NCBI RefSeq assembly: GCF_022565775.1
Contig: NZ_JAIUMC010000008.1
Coordinates: 1-64,000, forward strand
From: Natronospirillum sp.
GTDB lineage: Bacteria; Pseudomonadota; Gammaproteobacteria; Pseudomonadales; Natronospirillaceae
Length of the DNA: 64,000 bases
Direction: 5' to 3'
Part shown: positions 26,318 to 35,911 of the stretch, piece after piece
Position numbering within the stretch: the first letter of the stretch is position 1
Layout: every line of letters begins with the position of its first letter
Made by a program: the position numbers and the translations under genes
Notes under the pieces: generated by a model
Databases searched by the model: none
Told to the model about the DNA's origin: nothing
What the model saw: only the letters and a program-made list of their open reading frames with translations

Positions 26318-28339
26318 TCAACGGGCCTTGTCGAGCCCCAGTTCCTGCACAAAGGCACTCTGCTCCTGCCAGTCTTTGGGGGTCAGCAGGTGCAGTTCCT
26401 CTCTGGCGCGTGTGATACCTACGTATAGCAGGCGTCGCTCTCCTTCTTCATCGACCGGCAGACGCAGATGCCCCTCCGGGCGATAGGGATAAAAGTGCCG
26501 GTTCAGCCCGGGAATGATCACCCGCCGCCACTCTCTGCCTTTTGCCTTGTGCAAACTGGTCAGGCGCACCGCCGGCACAGTGTCCGATTGCGCCTGGCGC
26601 TGGGTCAGCAGGTCATTCAACCAGCTCATCACCTCTACTGCCGGTCTGTCATGCTGGCGCATGAAGGTAAGAAAACCGCGCACGGTCTCCTTCTGCTCGT
26701 CGGCCTGCTGGGCAGAAAAAGCACTTTCATCGAAACTGTTCAGGTAATCGGTCTGGTTCAGCCAACTGCTGAACAGCCGACTGGCGGTTACTTGTGGCTG
26801 TTCTGTCAGGCGGATGACATCAGCACGCAGAGCCAGTTGGTCCTGCTGCCAGTAAGACAGCCGGTCGGGCAGGCTGGCCATCAGGGCGCGATAGGGCGGC
26901 AGGTCTGACCGGGCAGCGGCCTGTGCCACTTCACGCAGTATCTTGCGCTGAATCTTCGGAAAGGGCTGGCTCAGCAGGCAGTGCCAGAGCTCAAAGCGCT
27001 GCTCCGGAGTGGCCGTCTGCAATTCTCCCCCAGCCAGGCGGAGCAGGGCCAGCAGTGGGCGCAGCTCACTGCGTTGCAGCACTGAACCGCCGTGTTCCAG
27101 CTCGAACGGCACCTGATCGGTCAGCAGTTGCAGTTCCAGTCTGCCCGCCTGGGCCCAAAGGCGGTGCAGAATGGCGACATCATGGAGCTCTCCTTCGGCG
27201 GCCCAGCGCTGCAACAGGGTCGTGATGGCGGCGACTTCGTCGTCCGTCTGCTGCAGGTGTACCTGCGTCGACGCGGCCCCAGGGTGAGCGCGGGTCTGCA
27301 CCGCTTCACGCTGCCGGTTGTGGGCAATCAGGGCATTGGCGATGCGGGCGAGCTCCGGGCCATAACGAAAGCTGGCGCTCAGGGTGCGCGTCTCTGCAGT
27401 CGGATACCGCTCGGGAAAATGATGCAGCATGAAGGTCGGACTGGAGCCGCGGAATTCATAGATGGTTTGATCCGGGTCACCGACGATGGTTACCGTGGCT
27501 CGAGTGCCGGCCACCGTGTCCAGCAGCAGGTGCTGACAGGCATTGATGTCCTGGAACTCGTCGACAATGACGTGGTCGAGATGATCGGCAAAGCGGGCGG
27601 CTAGCTCGGGGTTTTGCGCAAACAGCCGGACCGGGTCGTGAAGCATGTCGGCATAGGTGATTCGGCGATGTTCCTTGCGCCACTGCTCCAGCCGATTGTA
27701 GACCCGGATAAAGGGCTGGGCCTGCAGGTTCAGGTTGAGCTGGTCAAACACGATGTCCGGGGAGTCCAGCCCGGATTTCACCCGCTCGATGAAATTCATC
27801 GCCGGCTCGACCCATTTGCGCCGGTTGGCCTGAATGTCCTGCGCCTGCTCTCCGGTGGTGGCCAGCTCCTGCAGCCAGTGCCAGATTCTGGGTTCCAGGT
27901 CGCGGTCACTCATGATGTCACCCTGCCACGCTGGCAGGTCGCCGGTGCTGACCAGGGTGCGATAGATGCTCAGTCCCAGCGCATGAAAGGTGCGCACGTC
28001 GGGCAATGTGCCCTGGCGTTGGCGCGAGAAGCGGCCGAGGAAGTCGTTGCGTGCGGTGCGGTTGTACATGAGCACCAGCAGGCGGCGCGGGTTGACGCCG
28101 TCATCGAGCAGTGCGTTGGCCTGTGCCAGCAATGTTGCCGTCTTGCCGGATCCGGCAACGGCAATGACTCGCTGGTGGTGATGTCGACCGGACACCACTG
28201 CCTGTTGCTCGTCAGTCAGTGCGGGCGCAGTTGCTGCGCCGGCAACAGGCAGGGGTTGGGATGCAATGCTCTGGTTCACGATGCCCGCAGGATTGAAAAA
28301 ACCGGCAGGCAGAATAACGGAAAAGCGGGTCGGGTGCAC
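26318..28339 (-). CDS. UvrD/Rep-family ATP-dependent DNA helicase
   Basis: This 673-residue superfamily-1 helicase has LTDEQQAVVSG, Walker A AVAGSGKTAT, VIVDEFQDINA, GDPDQTIYEFRGSSP, SASFRYGPELARIANAL and VGITRAREELHLLTP. It is shorter than UvrD or Rep (about 720) and lacks their extended C-terminus. Function in repair or replication restart is inferred. The start is uncertain: GTG 28339 is the longest. About 40 residues before the Q-motif look unconserved, and GTG 28279 is also possible. Confidence 0.88.
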   Translation of the reverse strand: MHPTRFSVILPAGFFNPAGIVNQSIASQPLPVAGAATAPALTDEQQAVVSGRHHHQRVIAVAGSGKTATLLAQANALLDDGVNPRRLLVLMYNRTARNDFLGRFSRQRQGTLPDVRTFHALGLSIYRTLVSTGDLPAWQGDIMSDRDLEPRIWHWLQELATTGEQAQDIQANRRKWVEPAMNFIERVKSGLDSPDIVFDQLNLNLQAQPFIRVYNRLEQWRKEHRRITYADMLHDPVRLFAQNPELAARFADHLDHVIVDEFQDINACQHLLLDTVAGTRATVTIVGDPDQTIYEFRGSSPTFMLHHFPERYPTAETRTLSASFRYGPELARIANALIAHNRQREAVQTRAHPGAASTQVHLQQTDDEVAAITTLLQRWAAEGELHDVAILHRLWAQAGRLELQLLTDQVPFELEHGGSVLQRSELRPLLALLRLAGGELQTATPEQRFELWHCLLSQPFPKIQRKILREVAQAAARSDLPPYRALMASLPDRLSYWQQDQLALRADVIRLTEQPQVTASRLFSSWLNQTDYLNSFDESAFSAQQADEQKETVRGFLTFMRQHDRPAVEVMSWLNDLLTQRQAQSDTVPAVRLTSLHKAKGREWRRVIIPGLNRHFYPYRPEGHLRLPVDEEGERRLLYVGITRAREELHLLTPKDWQEQSAFVQELGLDKAR

Positions 28340-28368
28340 TCGCCCCCGGGAGAGCCCTGAGCTCGCTC

Positions 28369-28602
28369 TCAGGCCTGCCGCGAAACCTTGCTCAGTGACT
28401 GCAGGGTATCACCCAGTTGAGTCAGGCCGCGACCGGTGACCGCGCCGAGAAACAGTAGAGCGGTGCGGACGCTTTGGCCAACAACCTTTACACTGTCAAA
28501 GAAGGCTTCAGAGCGCATGCGACGCGCCTGTTCTTCATAATACATAATGTCCAGGTTGCCGAACCGGTCTACAACGATATTGGGTTCAAAGTCTTTACTC
28601 AT
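28369..28602 (-). CDS. Small protein of unknown function
   Basis: The protein has 77 residues with GGAG well placed before ATG 28602. It begins MSKDFEPNIVVDRFGNLDIMYYEEQARRM, likely a short soluble part, followed by an amphipathic or weakly hydrophobic helix (VRTALLFLGAVTG). No family is recognised with confidence. It is divergent from the LysR regulator and ends 30 bases before the helicase gene, so it may share its transcript. Confidence 0.6.
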   Translation of the reverse strand: MSKDFEPNIVVDRFGNLDIMYYEEQARRMRSEAFFDSVKVVGQSVRTALLFLGAVTGRGLTQLGDTLQSLSKVSRQA

Positions 28603-28746
28603 TTCAGGTCTCCATCAACCGGTTAACAATTTTGGCAGGCCGCTTCTGTTTGGCCTGCATACCGGTATGATAAGGATCGCCTGCAGGGTCACAAACGATC
28701 GTTTCTCAACTGGTAGGTGAATAAAATTCATCTGTAGGGGTTTGCT

Positions 28747-29658
28747 ATCAAGCGTCTTCCGCCACTGAACAGTCTGCGCAGCTTCGAGGCTGCAGCGCGC
28801 ATGGGCAGTTTCCAGAAAGCTGCCGGTGAGCTGCATGTCACCCCGTCTGCGGTCAGCCATCAGGTGAAATCGCTGGAAACCTTTCTGGAGCTTGATCTGT
28901 TCATCCGCCAGACCCGTCGCGTGGAGCTGACGTCGGCGGGCCGGGCCTACCTGAAAACAGTGCAAAAGGCACTGCGCAGTATTGAAACAGCCACTCAGAA
29001 GCTGCTGAGTGAGCACGGCAGCGGAGAGTTGCGCCTGGCCGTGGCCCCAGCTTTTCTGACCCGCTGGTTGCTGCCACGCATGAGCCGGTTTTATGACGAG
29101 CACCCCAATATCGAATTGGATATCTCGGCGTCTACCGGGCTGATTGATTTTCCCCACAGCAGCATGGACATGGCCGTCTACTACGGGGATGGCGAGTGGG
29201 ATGATGTCACCTGCCATTTTCTCAAGTCATCAGAACTGGTGCCGGTGTGCTCGCCCGAGCTGCTGGAACGACATCCGATTGACCAGCCTGAAGACCTCGG
29301 TTGGCACACATTGCTGCATGTCAGCAAGCGGCCGGAAGACTGGCCCATGTGGTTTGAAGCGGCGGGGGCCACCTACAAGGAGCGGCGCAAAAGCATGATG
29401 CTGTCCAGTTCGCTGCTGACTACGGGGGCAGCGGCAAGGGGATTGGGCGTCGCGCTGGCCGACATCAACCTGATAACCGAAGAAATCCAGTCCGGGCAAC
29501 TGGTGATTCCGCTCGATATCACGCTGAGCAAGGGCAAGTCCTTCTATCTGGTCTACGAGAAAGACCGACCCATGACCTATGCCATGCGCGAGTTTCGGGA
29601 CTGGATCATGGCGGCCATGGCCAAGGATGCGCTGACCGCCAGGGCAGAGTGGTTATGA
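28747..29658 (+). CDS. LysR-family transcriptional regulator (GcvA-like) with an apparent ATC start
   Basis: The protein has 303 residues if read from ATC 28747, in which case it opens IKRLPPLNSLRSFEAAAR, the standard start of GcvA-type LysR proteins. AGGGG lies six bases upstream. No ATG, GTG or TTG exists in frame between the stop at 28735 and ATG 28801. Starting at 28801 would remove the first helix of the DNA-binding domain. The helix-turn-helix is visible (GSFQKAAGELHVTPSAVSHQVKSLE, about 19-43), followed by a substrate-binding effector domain. Its TGA overlaps the next gene's ATG (ATGA), so it probably belongs to the same operon as the methyltransferase fusion. Confidence 0.88.
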   Translation: MKRLPPLNSLRSFEAAARMGSFQKAAGELHVTPSAVSHQVKSLETFLELDLFIRQTRRVELTSAGRAYLKTVQKALRSIETATQKLLSEHGSGELRLAVAPAFLTRWLLPRMSRFYDEHPNIELDISASTGLIDFPHSSMDMAVYYGDGEWDDVTCHFLKSSELVPVCSPELLERHPIDQPEDLGWHTLLHVSKRPEDWPMWFEAAGATYKERRKSMMLSSSLLTTGAAARGLGVALADINLITEEIQSGQLVIPLDITLSKGKSFYLVYEKDRPMTYAMREFRDWIMAAMAKDALTARAEWL

Positions 29659-31151
29659 GTCAGTTGTTCGGCAAGGCCTACTGGCAGCGCGCCACCCCCG
29701 GGAATTTCGGTGAATTGCTGGCGCAGGATCCGACCCTGCAGGCCCTCAACGAGGCCGAGCTGCAGGAGATCGAAGACCACCTTCCGGATTTGCAGGGCTA
29801 TCAGGTACTGGACCTGGGGGCCGGCAGTGGCCGCTTCACCGGTCGGCTGGCCGCGCGGGCAGACCGGGTAACGGCTCTGGACCTGTCCGAGGGCGCCCTG
29901 GCTGAAAACCGGAGCCGCCATGCTGACCTCACCAATATCGACTATCAACTGGGCGATGCGGTACAGGCTGATCTGGGTCGGCAGCGCCATGACCTGGTAT
30001 TCAGCAACTGGTTGCTGATGTACCTGGAGGAGGAGGACAACCATCGTCTGCTGAGCAATCTCTACCAAAGTCTGAAGCCTGGTGGCTGGCTGTTCGTGCG
30101 TGAAAGCTGCCGAACGCCGGACACCGGCTGGCGCCGATTGCTGGCGCAGGGGCGCTTCTGGCGGCAACCCCCGGTGCCCCGACTGGCATTGCAGCATGTG
30201 CCTGTGCCGCTGTGGCAGCGCTGGCGCTTCCTGTGGCCGGGCCGACGCCGCGTGCTGGCGCACCGACCGGCGGAGCAATATCAGAACTGGTTTGCCGCCA
30301 GCGGATTCGAATTGATCGACAGCGGCCATCTGAGCAGCTATGAAGCCGCTTATGAAACGCTGCAGCAGAATTTCTGGCTGTTGCGCAGACCCGCGGCGAA
30401 CTATGGCGAGGCAGCCGCTGACGCCGAGAATAGCGTCGGGGATGGCATTTTTGCGTCACCAAGAGCGTGGACCTTCGGTGGGGAAACCTGGCGCAGCTTT
30501 GACGACCACATCCGTCGGTCGATTCCGTTCTACGACCAGCTCCATGAACTGATCTGCGGTCTGGCCTCGGACCTGGCCCGACCCGGTGGCTGGATCTATG
30601 AGCTGGGCTGCTCGACTGGCGCACTGGCAGAGCGGCTCAGTCAGGCCTGTCCGGACAGCCGTATCTGTGGGGTTGATGCCGAGCCGACCATGGTGGCTGC
30701 TGCCCAGCGTCGTCGTCATGACAATCTGGAATACCACTGCGCCGATATCCGGAACTATCCGTTGCAGCCTGCAACCGGGCAGGACGCATCACCGAATGAT
30801 CTGGTGATTCTCTGCTATACCCTGCAGTTTGTCCCGATGACAGATCGTCTGCCGCTGCTGCAACGACTCTGTGCCGGGCTGAGGCCGGGCGGCGGGTTGA
30901 TACTGGCGGAGAAAGTTATCCGCCGGGACCCCGACTTCGAGACCAGATGCCGGCGGGTGCATCATGCGTTCAAGCGAAGTCAGGGCTACACCCAGGCGGA
31001 AATCGACGCCAAGGATCGAAGTCTGGACGGGGTGCTGGTGCCCCTGTCCGAGGATGACAACGAGCAACTGTTGCGTCAGGCCGGGTTCACGTCGGTGCAA
31101 CCCGTGTTCGAGAACACCAGTTTCAAGGCCTGGTTGGCCCTCCGGCCCTGA
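29655..31151 (+). CDS. Fusion of a phosphoethanolamine N-methyltransferase-like and a CmoA-like domain
   Basis: The protein has 498 residues and two SAM-binding domains. The first (about 1-240) has LDLGAGSGRFTGRLA, DLVFSNWLLMYLEEED and WLFVRESC, the hallmarks of phosphoethanolamine N-methyltransferases. The second (about 265-498) matches CmoA, the carboxy-SAM synthase: RSIPFYDQL, IYELGCSTGALAERL, LVILCYTLQFVPMTDRL, GGLILAEKVI and HHAFKRSQGYTQAEI. No cmoB is adjacent. Start ATG 29655 overlaps the LysR stop. Whether the second domain makes carboxy-SAM, and the substrate of the first, cannot be told from sequence alone. Confidence 0.85.
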   Translation: MSQLFGKAYWQRATPGNFGELLAQDPTLQALNEAELQEIEDHLPDLQGYQVLDLGAGSGRFTGRLAARADRVTALDLSEGALAENRSRHADLTNIDYQLGDAVQADLGRQRHDLVFSNWLLMYLEEEDNHRLLSNLYQSLKPGGWLFVRESCRTPDTGWRRLLAQGRFWRQPPVPRLALQHVPVPLWQRWRFLWPGRRRVLAHRPAEQYQNWFAASGFELIDSGHLSSYEAAYETLQQNFWLLRRPAANYGEAAADAENSVGDGIFASPRAWTFGGETWRSFDDHIRRSIPFYDQLHELICGLASDLARPGGWIYELGCSTGALAERLSQACPDSRICGVDAEPTMVAAAQRRRHDNLEYHCADIRNYPLQPATGQDASPNDLVILCYTLQFVPMTDRLPLLQRLCAGLRPGGGLILAEKVIRRDPDFETRCRRVHHAFKRSQGYTQAEIDAKDRSLDGVLVPLSEDDNEQLLRQAGFTSVQPVFENTSFKAWLALRP

Positions 31152-31164
31152 GCAACAGCATCGC

Positions 31165-31725
31165 TTATTGCGGCGGTGGTGCGGTGGCCTTGAATTCGTC
31201 GCGCGCAGACGCCTCCTTCAACCATTGCGTCAACGTCGGGTAGGCACTGAAATCAAACCGCTGCCGGTAGATGGCCCAGTCCATGAAGCAGGCCAGGCGG
31301 ATGCTGCCGTCATTCCATTGCAGACCCCGCTCCGCTGCCAGTGCTTCCAGCGCCTCGACGGTGGTGCGAATGCGTCCCGACTGCCGCTTCAGATAGTCAT
31401 TGCTCTGCGGGTCTACGCCGGAGCGCTCCAGCAGAAACACATTGATGGTCGCATCCAGCGCGGTATTGCACAGGCAGAAGAGATCATACTGCTGCACATC
31501 GGCCATCCAGGCCTGACCGGCCCGTTCGCGCACATACTTGAGAATACTCGCGGAATCATGCAGCCGGACATTGCCATCCTCCATGAAGGGCACGCGCTGC
31601 GCCGGTGATTGTTTTGCACTGGCGGCGTGGTCGGTTTCGGTCAGGGTAAACTCGGTGCCGGTCTCCGACAGAGCGATTCGGCAATGGCGCACGTAGGGTG
31701 AAGTGTAGCTGCCAAACAGCTGCAT
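31165..31725 (-). CDS. Glutathione S-transferase family protein
   Basis: The protein has 186 residues from ATG 31725, which has AGGAG six bases upstream. The N-terminal thioredoxin fold reads [21 protein letters not shown], with the conserved [18 protein letters not shown] that contacts glutathione, followed by an all-helical C-terminal half. Substrate unknown. It is convergent with the methyltransferase fusion gene and divergent from rhlE. Confidence 0.88.
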   Translation of the reverse strand: MQLFGSYTSPYVRHCRIALSETGTEFTLTETDHAASAKQSPAQRVPFMEDGNVRLHDSASILKYVRERAGQAWMADVQQYDLFCLCNTALDATINVFLLERSGVDPQSNDYLKRQSGRIRTTVEALEALAAERGLQWNDGSIRLACFMDWAIYRQRFDFSAYPTLTQWLKEASARDEFKATAPPPQ

Positions 31726-31935
31726 GGTGGTCTCCTGTGTTTCATTGTTGTGCTGGCCCGAAAGGGCTCGACTGGGCAATATGCGCTGCTGCCGACAATT
31801 CGTCAATCCGGGACCAATGCTGGCTATTTTCCGACGAGTCGCGTAGACTTCGCGCGAATTCCCGCCCGGAGTCAGATGTACCCAAACCATTGTACTCGCG
31901 CGCGGACCCAACCCGTGACACTTTTCGAGAGTACT

Positions 31936-33252
31936 ATGTCATTTGATTCCCTCGGCTTGTCTTCAAGCCTGCTTGATGCCGTTCGTCAGAAAGGTTATAC
32001 CCAACCATCCCCCATTCAGGCCAAAGCCATTCCCGCTGTTCTTCAGGGCCGTGATGTCATGGCGGCAGCCCAGACCGGCACCGGTAAAACGGCCGGCTTT
32101 ACGCTTCCTCTGTTGCAACGCCTGTCTGAAGGCCAGCGCGCACAGCCCAGGTCGGTGCGGGCACTTGTGCTGACGCCAACCCGCGAGCTGGCGGCACAGG
32201 TCGAAGACAGCATCAAGGCCTATGGCCGACACCTGCCGCTGCGCTCTGCCGTGGTGTTTGGTGGCGTCGGTATTCATCCGCAGATTGCGGCGCTGAAAAA
32301 AGGTGTGGATATTCTGGTGGCGACACCGGGTCGTCTGCTGGACCTGTGCCAGCAGAACGCATTGCACTTCCGTGAACTGGAAATTCTGGTGCTGGACGAA
32401 GCCGACCGCATGCTCGACATGGGCTTTATTCACGACATACGACGTGTCATCAAGATGCTGCCCAATGAGCGCCAGAACCTTATGTTTTCGGCGACGTTTT
32501 CCGATGATATCCGCAAACTGGCGCGCACCATCGTGCGTGACCCGGTGGAAGTGGATGTCAGCCCGCGCAACTCCACGGCCGAACTGGTGGTGCAGACTAT
32601 CTTTCCGGTCGACAAGAAGCGCAAGCCGGCCTTGCTGAGTCATTTGATTCGGGATCGCAAGTGGCACCAGGTACTGGTGTTTTCACGCACCAAGCATGGC
32701 GCCAACAAGCTGGTCAAAATGCTGGAAGCCGATGGCATCCGGTCTGCCGCCATTCATGGCAACAAGAGCCAGACGGCACGCACCAAGGCATTGGCAGATT
32801 TCAAGGCAGGCAAGGTCACCACGCTGGTGGCAACTGACATTGCCGCGCGCGGTATTGATATCCAGCAACTGCCGCAGGTGGTCAACTTCGACCTGCCGAA
32901 TGTGTCCGAAGATTATGTACACCGGATTGGTCGTACGGGCCGCGCGGGCGCCAATGGCCATGCGTATTCGCTGGTCAGCGCGGACGAATTCGATGACCTC
33001 AAGGGCATCGAGCGTCTGATCAAGCGGACCTTGAAACGCGAACAGATTGATGGCTTCGAGCCGTTGAACAACCTGCCTGCCTCACCCGATCCGACGCAGG
33101 CGCGCCGCGGCGGCCAGGGTCAGCCTCGACGCAATGGCGGTGGCAACAACAACGGTGGCCGCAACAACTCGGGCCGCTCGCAGCAGCGGCGCAGTGACAA
33201 CAATGGCGGCAGTCGCAACAGCAGTGGCAACCGCCGCCGTCAGGTAGCCTAG
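31936..33252 (+). CDS. rhlE: DEAD-box RNA helicase RhlE
   Basis: The protein has 438 residues from ATG 31936. The core shows [53 protein letters not shown] and [10 protein letters not shown]. The short Gly/Asn/Arg-rich tail (about 385-438) and the opening MSFDSLGL mark the RhlE subgroup. It helps remodel RNA in ribosome assembly or decay. The ribosome site is weak (GAGAG). Confidence 0.93.
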   Translation: MSFDSLGLSSSLLDAVRQKGYTQPSPIQAKAIPAVLQGRDVMAAAQTGTGKTAGFTLPLLQRLSEGQRAQPRSVRALVLTPTRELAAQVEDSIKAYGRHLPLRSAVVFGGVGIHPQIAALKKGVDILVATPGRLLDLCQQNALHFRELEILVLDEADRMLDMGFIHDIRRVIKMLPNERQNLMFSATFSDDIRKLARTIVRDPVEVDVSPRNSTAELVVQTIFPVDKKRKPALLSHLIRDRKWHQVLVFSRTKHGANKLVKMLEADGIRSAAIHGNKSQTARTKALADFKAGKVTTLVATDIAARGIDIQQLPQVVNFDLPNVSEDYVHRIGRTGRAGANGHAYSLVSADEFDDLKGIERLIKRTLKREQIDGFEPLNNLPASPDPTQARRGGQGQPRRNGGGNNNGGRNNSGRSQQRRSDNNGGSRNSSGNRRRQVA

Positions 33253-33261
33253 AGCAAGCGC

Positions 33262-33702
33262 CTAGCGCACCACTACGCAGGTACACGGCGCGTGTTGCAT
33301 CACCTTGTGTGACACGCTGCCCACCAGCAGGCTCTTGAAGTCGCCCATTCCGCGTGATCCTATCACTATCAGATCTGCCTTCAGATCTTTGGCTTTGTCG
33401 ACGATCTGCTGTGCCGGGTTGCCGATGCTGACTGATCCTTCCACGGCTTCGAAATCCTTCGCCCGCACATTGTCCATGGCTTCGGCAACGATATCCTGGC
33501 CGATCATCTCCAGGCGCTCTGTGGTCTTGCTGACATCAATGGAATAGCGATCCACGAATGCCAGCTCGCTGGCGCTGGGCAGATCGGGCACGTGCAGCAG
33601 GTGCAGTTTCGCATCGTGGCCGCGAGCCCAGTCGACAGCAAAGTCGATGGCCTGCCGGGCATGGGCTGACCCGTCTACGGGTACCAGTACTAGTTTGGTC
33701 AT
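33262..33702 (-). CDS. Universal stress protein (UspA family)
   Basis: The 146-residue protein has LVPVDGSAHARQAIDFAVDW at the N-terminus and the ATP-binding signature GSRGMGDFKSLLVGSVS near the end, so it probably binds ATP. AGGAGG precedes ATG 33702. Such proteins respond to starvation and stress. The gene is convergent with rhlE, nine bases apart. Confidence 0.94.
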   Translation of the reverse strand: MTKLVLVPVDGSAHARQAIDFAVDWARGHDAKLHLLHVPDLPSASELAFVDRYSIDVSKTTERLEMIGQDIVAEAMDNVRAKDFEAVEGSVSIGNPAQQIVDKAKDLKADLIVIGSRGMGDFKSLLVGSVSHKVMQHAPCTCVVVR

Positions 33703-33781
33703 GACATTATCCTCCTGAGGTGCATAGCGGTTGTCCTCAATACCACTGTAAACCTCACGTGCGAACAGTCGTTGATCCAGA

Positions 33782-34297
33782 TCAGTATTTCATTCTCGCA
33801 AGTGCTGCCTGCCACGTTTTCAGCTTGTCGGAAAAACTCATGGCCGCATATGCCGGACTGGTTGACGGCAGACAATGGAGAGGCAGCCCGGCAGAGGGTG
33901 CGGGCAGGGCCGGCAGGACATGGCGTCGGTAACTTTCCCAGGCCTTGCGCCCATTGCAGAGCACCGCCTGTGTTCCCGGATGGCGTTCGAACCAGCCGGC
34001 AAAGTCATTGGCTACGATGCTGGATTCGACAATGTCCGAATCCAGACTGGAGTCACGGGTGCAGGTTTGCAGCACATCCCATAATCCGACTCCGGCGGCC
34101 TGCAGACGGGCCAATCGCTGCTCATAGGGCAGCTCGAGGTCGAAGCCCAACAGCGTACTCATGATCGGCCAGAATGCATTGCGCGGGTGGGCATAATAGC
34201 GCTGCGCCTGCAGCGACGCCCTACCCGGCATGGAGCCCAGAATCAGCACCTGGGCTGACGCAGGCTCAATCGGCGGAAAGCTTTGGACCTGACTCAT
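33782..34297 (-). CDS. Hypoxanthine-DNA glycosylase (uracil-DNA glycosylase superfamily, family 6)
   Basis: The 171-residue protein has LILGSMPGRASLQAQRYYAHPRNAFWPIM, the signature of the bacterial DNA-deoxyinosine glycosylases, plus NGRKAW and PSTSPAYA. Family members remove hypoxanthine produced by adenine deamination from DNA. Mug-type mismatch glycosylases are the alternative, but the HPRNAFW motif favours this family. It follows the DUF2288 gene by nine bases and is probably cotranscribed. Confidence 0.88.
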   Translation of the reverse strand: MSQVQSFPPIEPASAQVLILGSMPGRASLQAQRYYAHPRNAFWPIMSTLLGFDLELPYEQRLARLQAAGVGLWDVLQTCTRDSSLDSDIVESSIVANDFAGWFERHPGTQAVLCNGRKAWESYRRHVLPALPAPSAGLPLHCLPSTSPAYAAMSFSDKLKTWQAALARMKY

Positions 34298-34306
34298 GCA
34301 GGGACG

Positions 34307-34633
34307 TCAGTGTGCGCTCGCGGGAGTCGACTGCACCAACACCCAGGGTGCCACCACCACAGCCCAGACATCCGCTTTTTGATCATACCAGGCCTGTGCC
34401 TGTTCATTGCTTACGCCGGCGACCTGACCCTGCTCGGTCCAGGCCTCGAATTGGGCTTTGTTGTCCCTGATCATTTCCCGGGCCACTGCCACCAGGTCAA
34501 GATTGTCGGCCACATGAATCACCTGGCCTCGGGCAAAATTCGGTTGCAGTTCAAGCCAGTTGATGCGGGCAGTTTCCGTGTTCAGGACGGCGTTCAGCTC
34601 GTCATCGGTCAGTTGGCGGCGATCCGTGGTCAT
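34307..34633 (-). CDS. DUF2288 family protein
   Basis: This 108-residue cytoplasmic protein carries the family pattern: ETARINWLELQPNFARGQVIHVADNLDLV in the first half and ADVWAVVVAPWVLVQ near the end. Function is unknown. It lies just upstream of the hypoxanthine-DNA glycosylase gene in an apparent two-gene operon. Confidence 0.85.
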   Translation of the reverse strand: MTTDRRQLTDDELNAVLNTETARINWLELQPNFARGQVIHVADNLDLVAVAREMIRDNKAQFEAWTEQGQVAGVSNEQAQAWYDQKADVWAVVVAPWVLVQSTPASAH

Positions 34634-34762
34634 GCGGTGTCATAGGCTCCTGAGGGACTGTCGAAAAGCATTCTACCGTCTGCAACAGATGACCGAAACC
34701 GCATCTTGGCTTACCTTCATGGTAGAGTTCTTACAGAGTCACGAGTAACTGAGCCAAAGACA

Positions 34763-35779
34763 ATGAACAAGACCAATCTGATTTTCAACTGGGGCATCAT
34801 TGCCCCGGGGCGTATTGCACAGAACTTTGCCCGGGCTCTGCCGGTTGTGCCGAATGGTCGTCTGGCAGCGGTGGCGAGCCGCAATACCGACCGTGCCCGG
34901 GACTTTGCCGACACCTTTGGTGAAAGCGGTTACTCGGTGCGTGTTCACGACAGTTATGACGCCCTGCTGGCCGATCCGCAGATTGATGGCGTCTACATCG
35001 CAAGCCCGCATCGGTTTCACGCCGAACAGGCGATGGCGGCACTGCAGGCGGGCAAGCCGGTGCTGTGCGAAAAGCCGCTGACGGTGACTGCTGCCCAGGC
35101 GAAGCAGCTGATGGCCGAAGCCGAAGAGCGTGGAGTGTTCCTTATGGAGGCTCTTTGGTCGCGGTTCCTGCCGGTCTGGCAACAGGTGCGGCGCTGGCTG
35201 GATGAAGGGCGCATCGGCCAGGTACACACGCTGAGCTCCAGCTTCTGCGTGCACATGCCTTTCGACCCCGAGAACAGGCTGTATGACCCGGAACTGGCAG
35301 GCGGCAACCTGCTGGATATGGGGGTCTACTGCATTGCCATGAGCCGGTTTGTGACCGGTGAAGATCCTGCCCGCGTGGTGTCTTCAGTGCGTCACGCACC
35401 CAATGGGGTCGATGTGCGCACGGCAGCAACGCTGGAATACCGTGACTGTGTCAGCCAGTTTACGTCCGGGTTTCTGAGCAATAGGGACAACAGCATGCTG
35501 ATCGAAGGTGAGCTCGGTACCATCGAGGTATTGGGGCAGTTCTGGGCCAGTACCGAGGCGAGATTGCTGCGGCTGAATGGTCGGGACAACGAACCAATGG
35601 AGACGTTTTCCGAACCGCACCGGAGCAATGGCTTCGAGTACCAGATTGAGGCGGCCCAGCAGGCCATCCGGGCCGGTCAGCTCGAATGCCCGGGCATGCC
35701 CTGGGCGGCCACACTCGGCACCGCTCGGGTGATGGATCAGATCCTCCGCGAGGGCGGCGTTACCTACCCCTTTTTGTAG
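34763..35779 (+). CDS. Gfo/Idh/MocA-family NAD(P)-dependent oxidoreductase
   Basis: The protein has 338 residues from ATG 34763. The Rossmann start is NWGIIAPGRIAQNFARAL, the cofactor/substrate motif is CEKPLTVTAAQAK, and the C-terminal alpha/beta domain contains GGNLLDMGVYCIAMSRF. Relatives oxidise sugars, inositols or trans-dihydrodiols. The substrate cannot be deduced. No sugar genes are nearby. The ribosome site is weak (AAAGA). Confidence 0.9.
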   Translation: MNKTNLIFNWGIIAPGRIAQNFARALPVVPNGRLAAVASRNTDRARDFADTFGESGYSVRVHDSYDALLADPQIDGVYIASPHRFHAEQAMAALQAGKPVLCEKPLTVTAAQAKQLMAEAEERGVFLMEALWSRFLPVWQQVRRWLDEGRIGQVHTLSSSFCVHMPFDPENRLYDPELAGGNLLDMGVYCIAMSRFVTGEDPARVVSSVRHAPNGVDVRTAATLEYRDCVSQFTSGFLSNRDNSMLIEGELGTIEVLGQFWASTEARLLRLNGRDNEPMETFSEPHRSNGFEYQIEAAQQAIRAGQLECPGMPWAATLGTARVMDQILREGGVTYPFL

Positions 35780-35860
35780 GAGTGTCGGTCCGACGTTTCG
35801 GCCCCGTGCGCTATGGGCCGCGAAGTGGCCCCACAGAAACAGCCACTGAGGGTGCCCCGC
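35778..35860. repeat. REP-like repeat between the oxidoreductase gene and acs
   Basis: A TGTAGG-led unit with GTCGGTCCGAC (perfect palindrome) and GGGCC-GCGAAGT-GGCCC. The string CGGTCCGACGTTTCGG is the reverse complement of part of the 95-bp tandem array near 8050, so the same repeat family is dispersed. It ends about 15 bases before the candidate regulator site of acs. Confidence 0.65.
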
Positions 35861-35873
35861 CGCTACCCACCCT

Positions 35874-35891
35874 CCGACCAACGTCTAATGG
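35874..35891 (+). promoter_or_regulatory. Candidate CrbR site upstream of acs
   Basis: CCGACCAACGTCTAATGG shares GACCAA.GTC.AAT with sites at 49090 and 53180. The centre (35880.5) is 31.5 bases before the -10-like TATAAC at 35912, placing it near -43, typical of an activator touching RNA polymerase. The assignment to CrbR is an inference from the linked genes. Confidence 0.6.
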
Positions 35892-35911
35892 GCGCTTGCC
35901 GACAGACAGGC

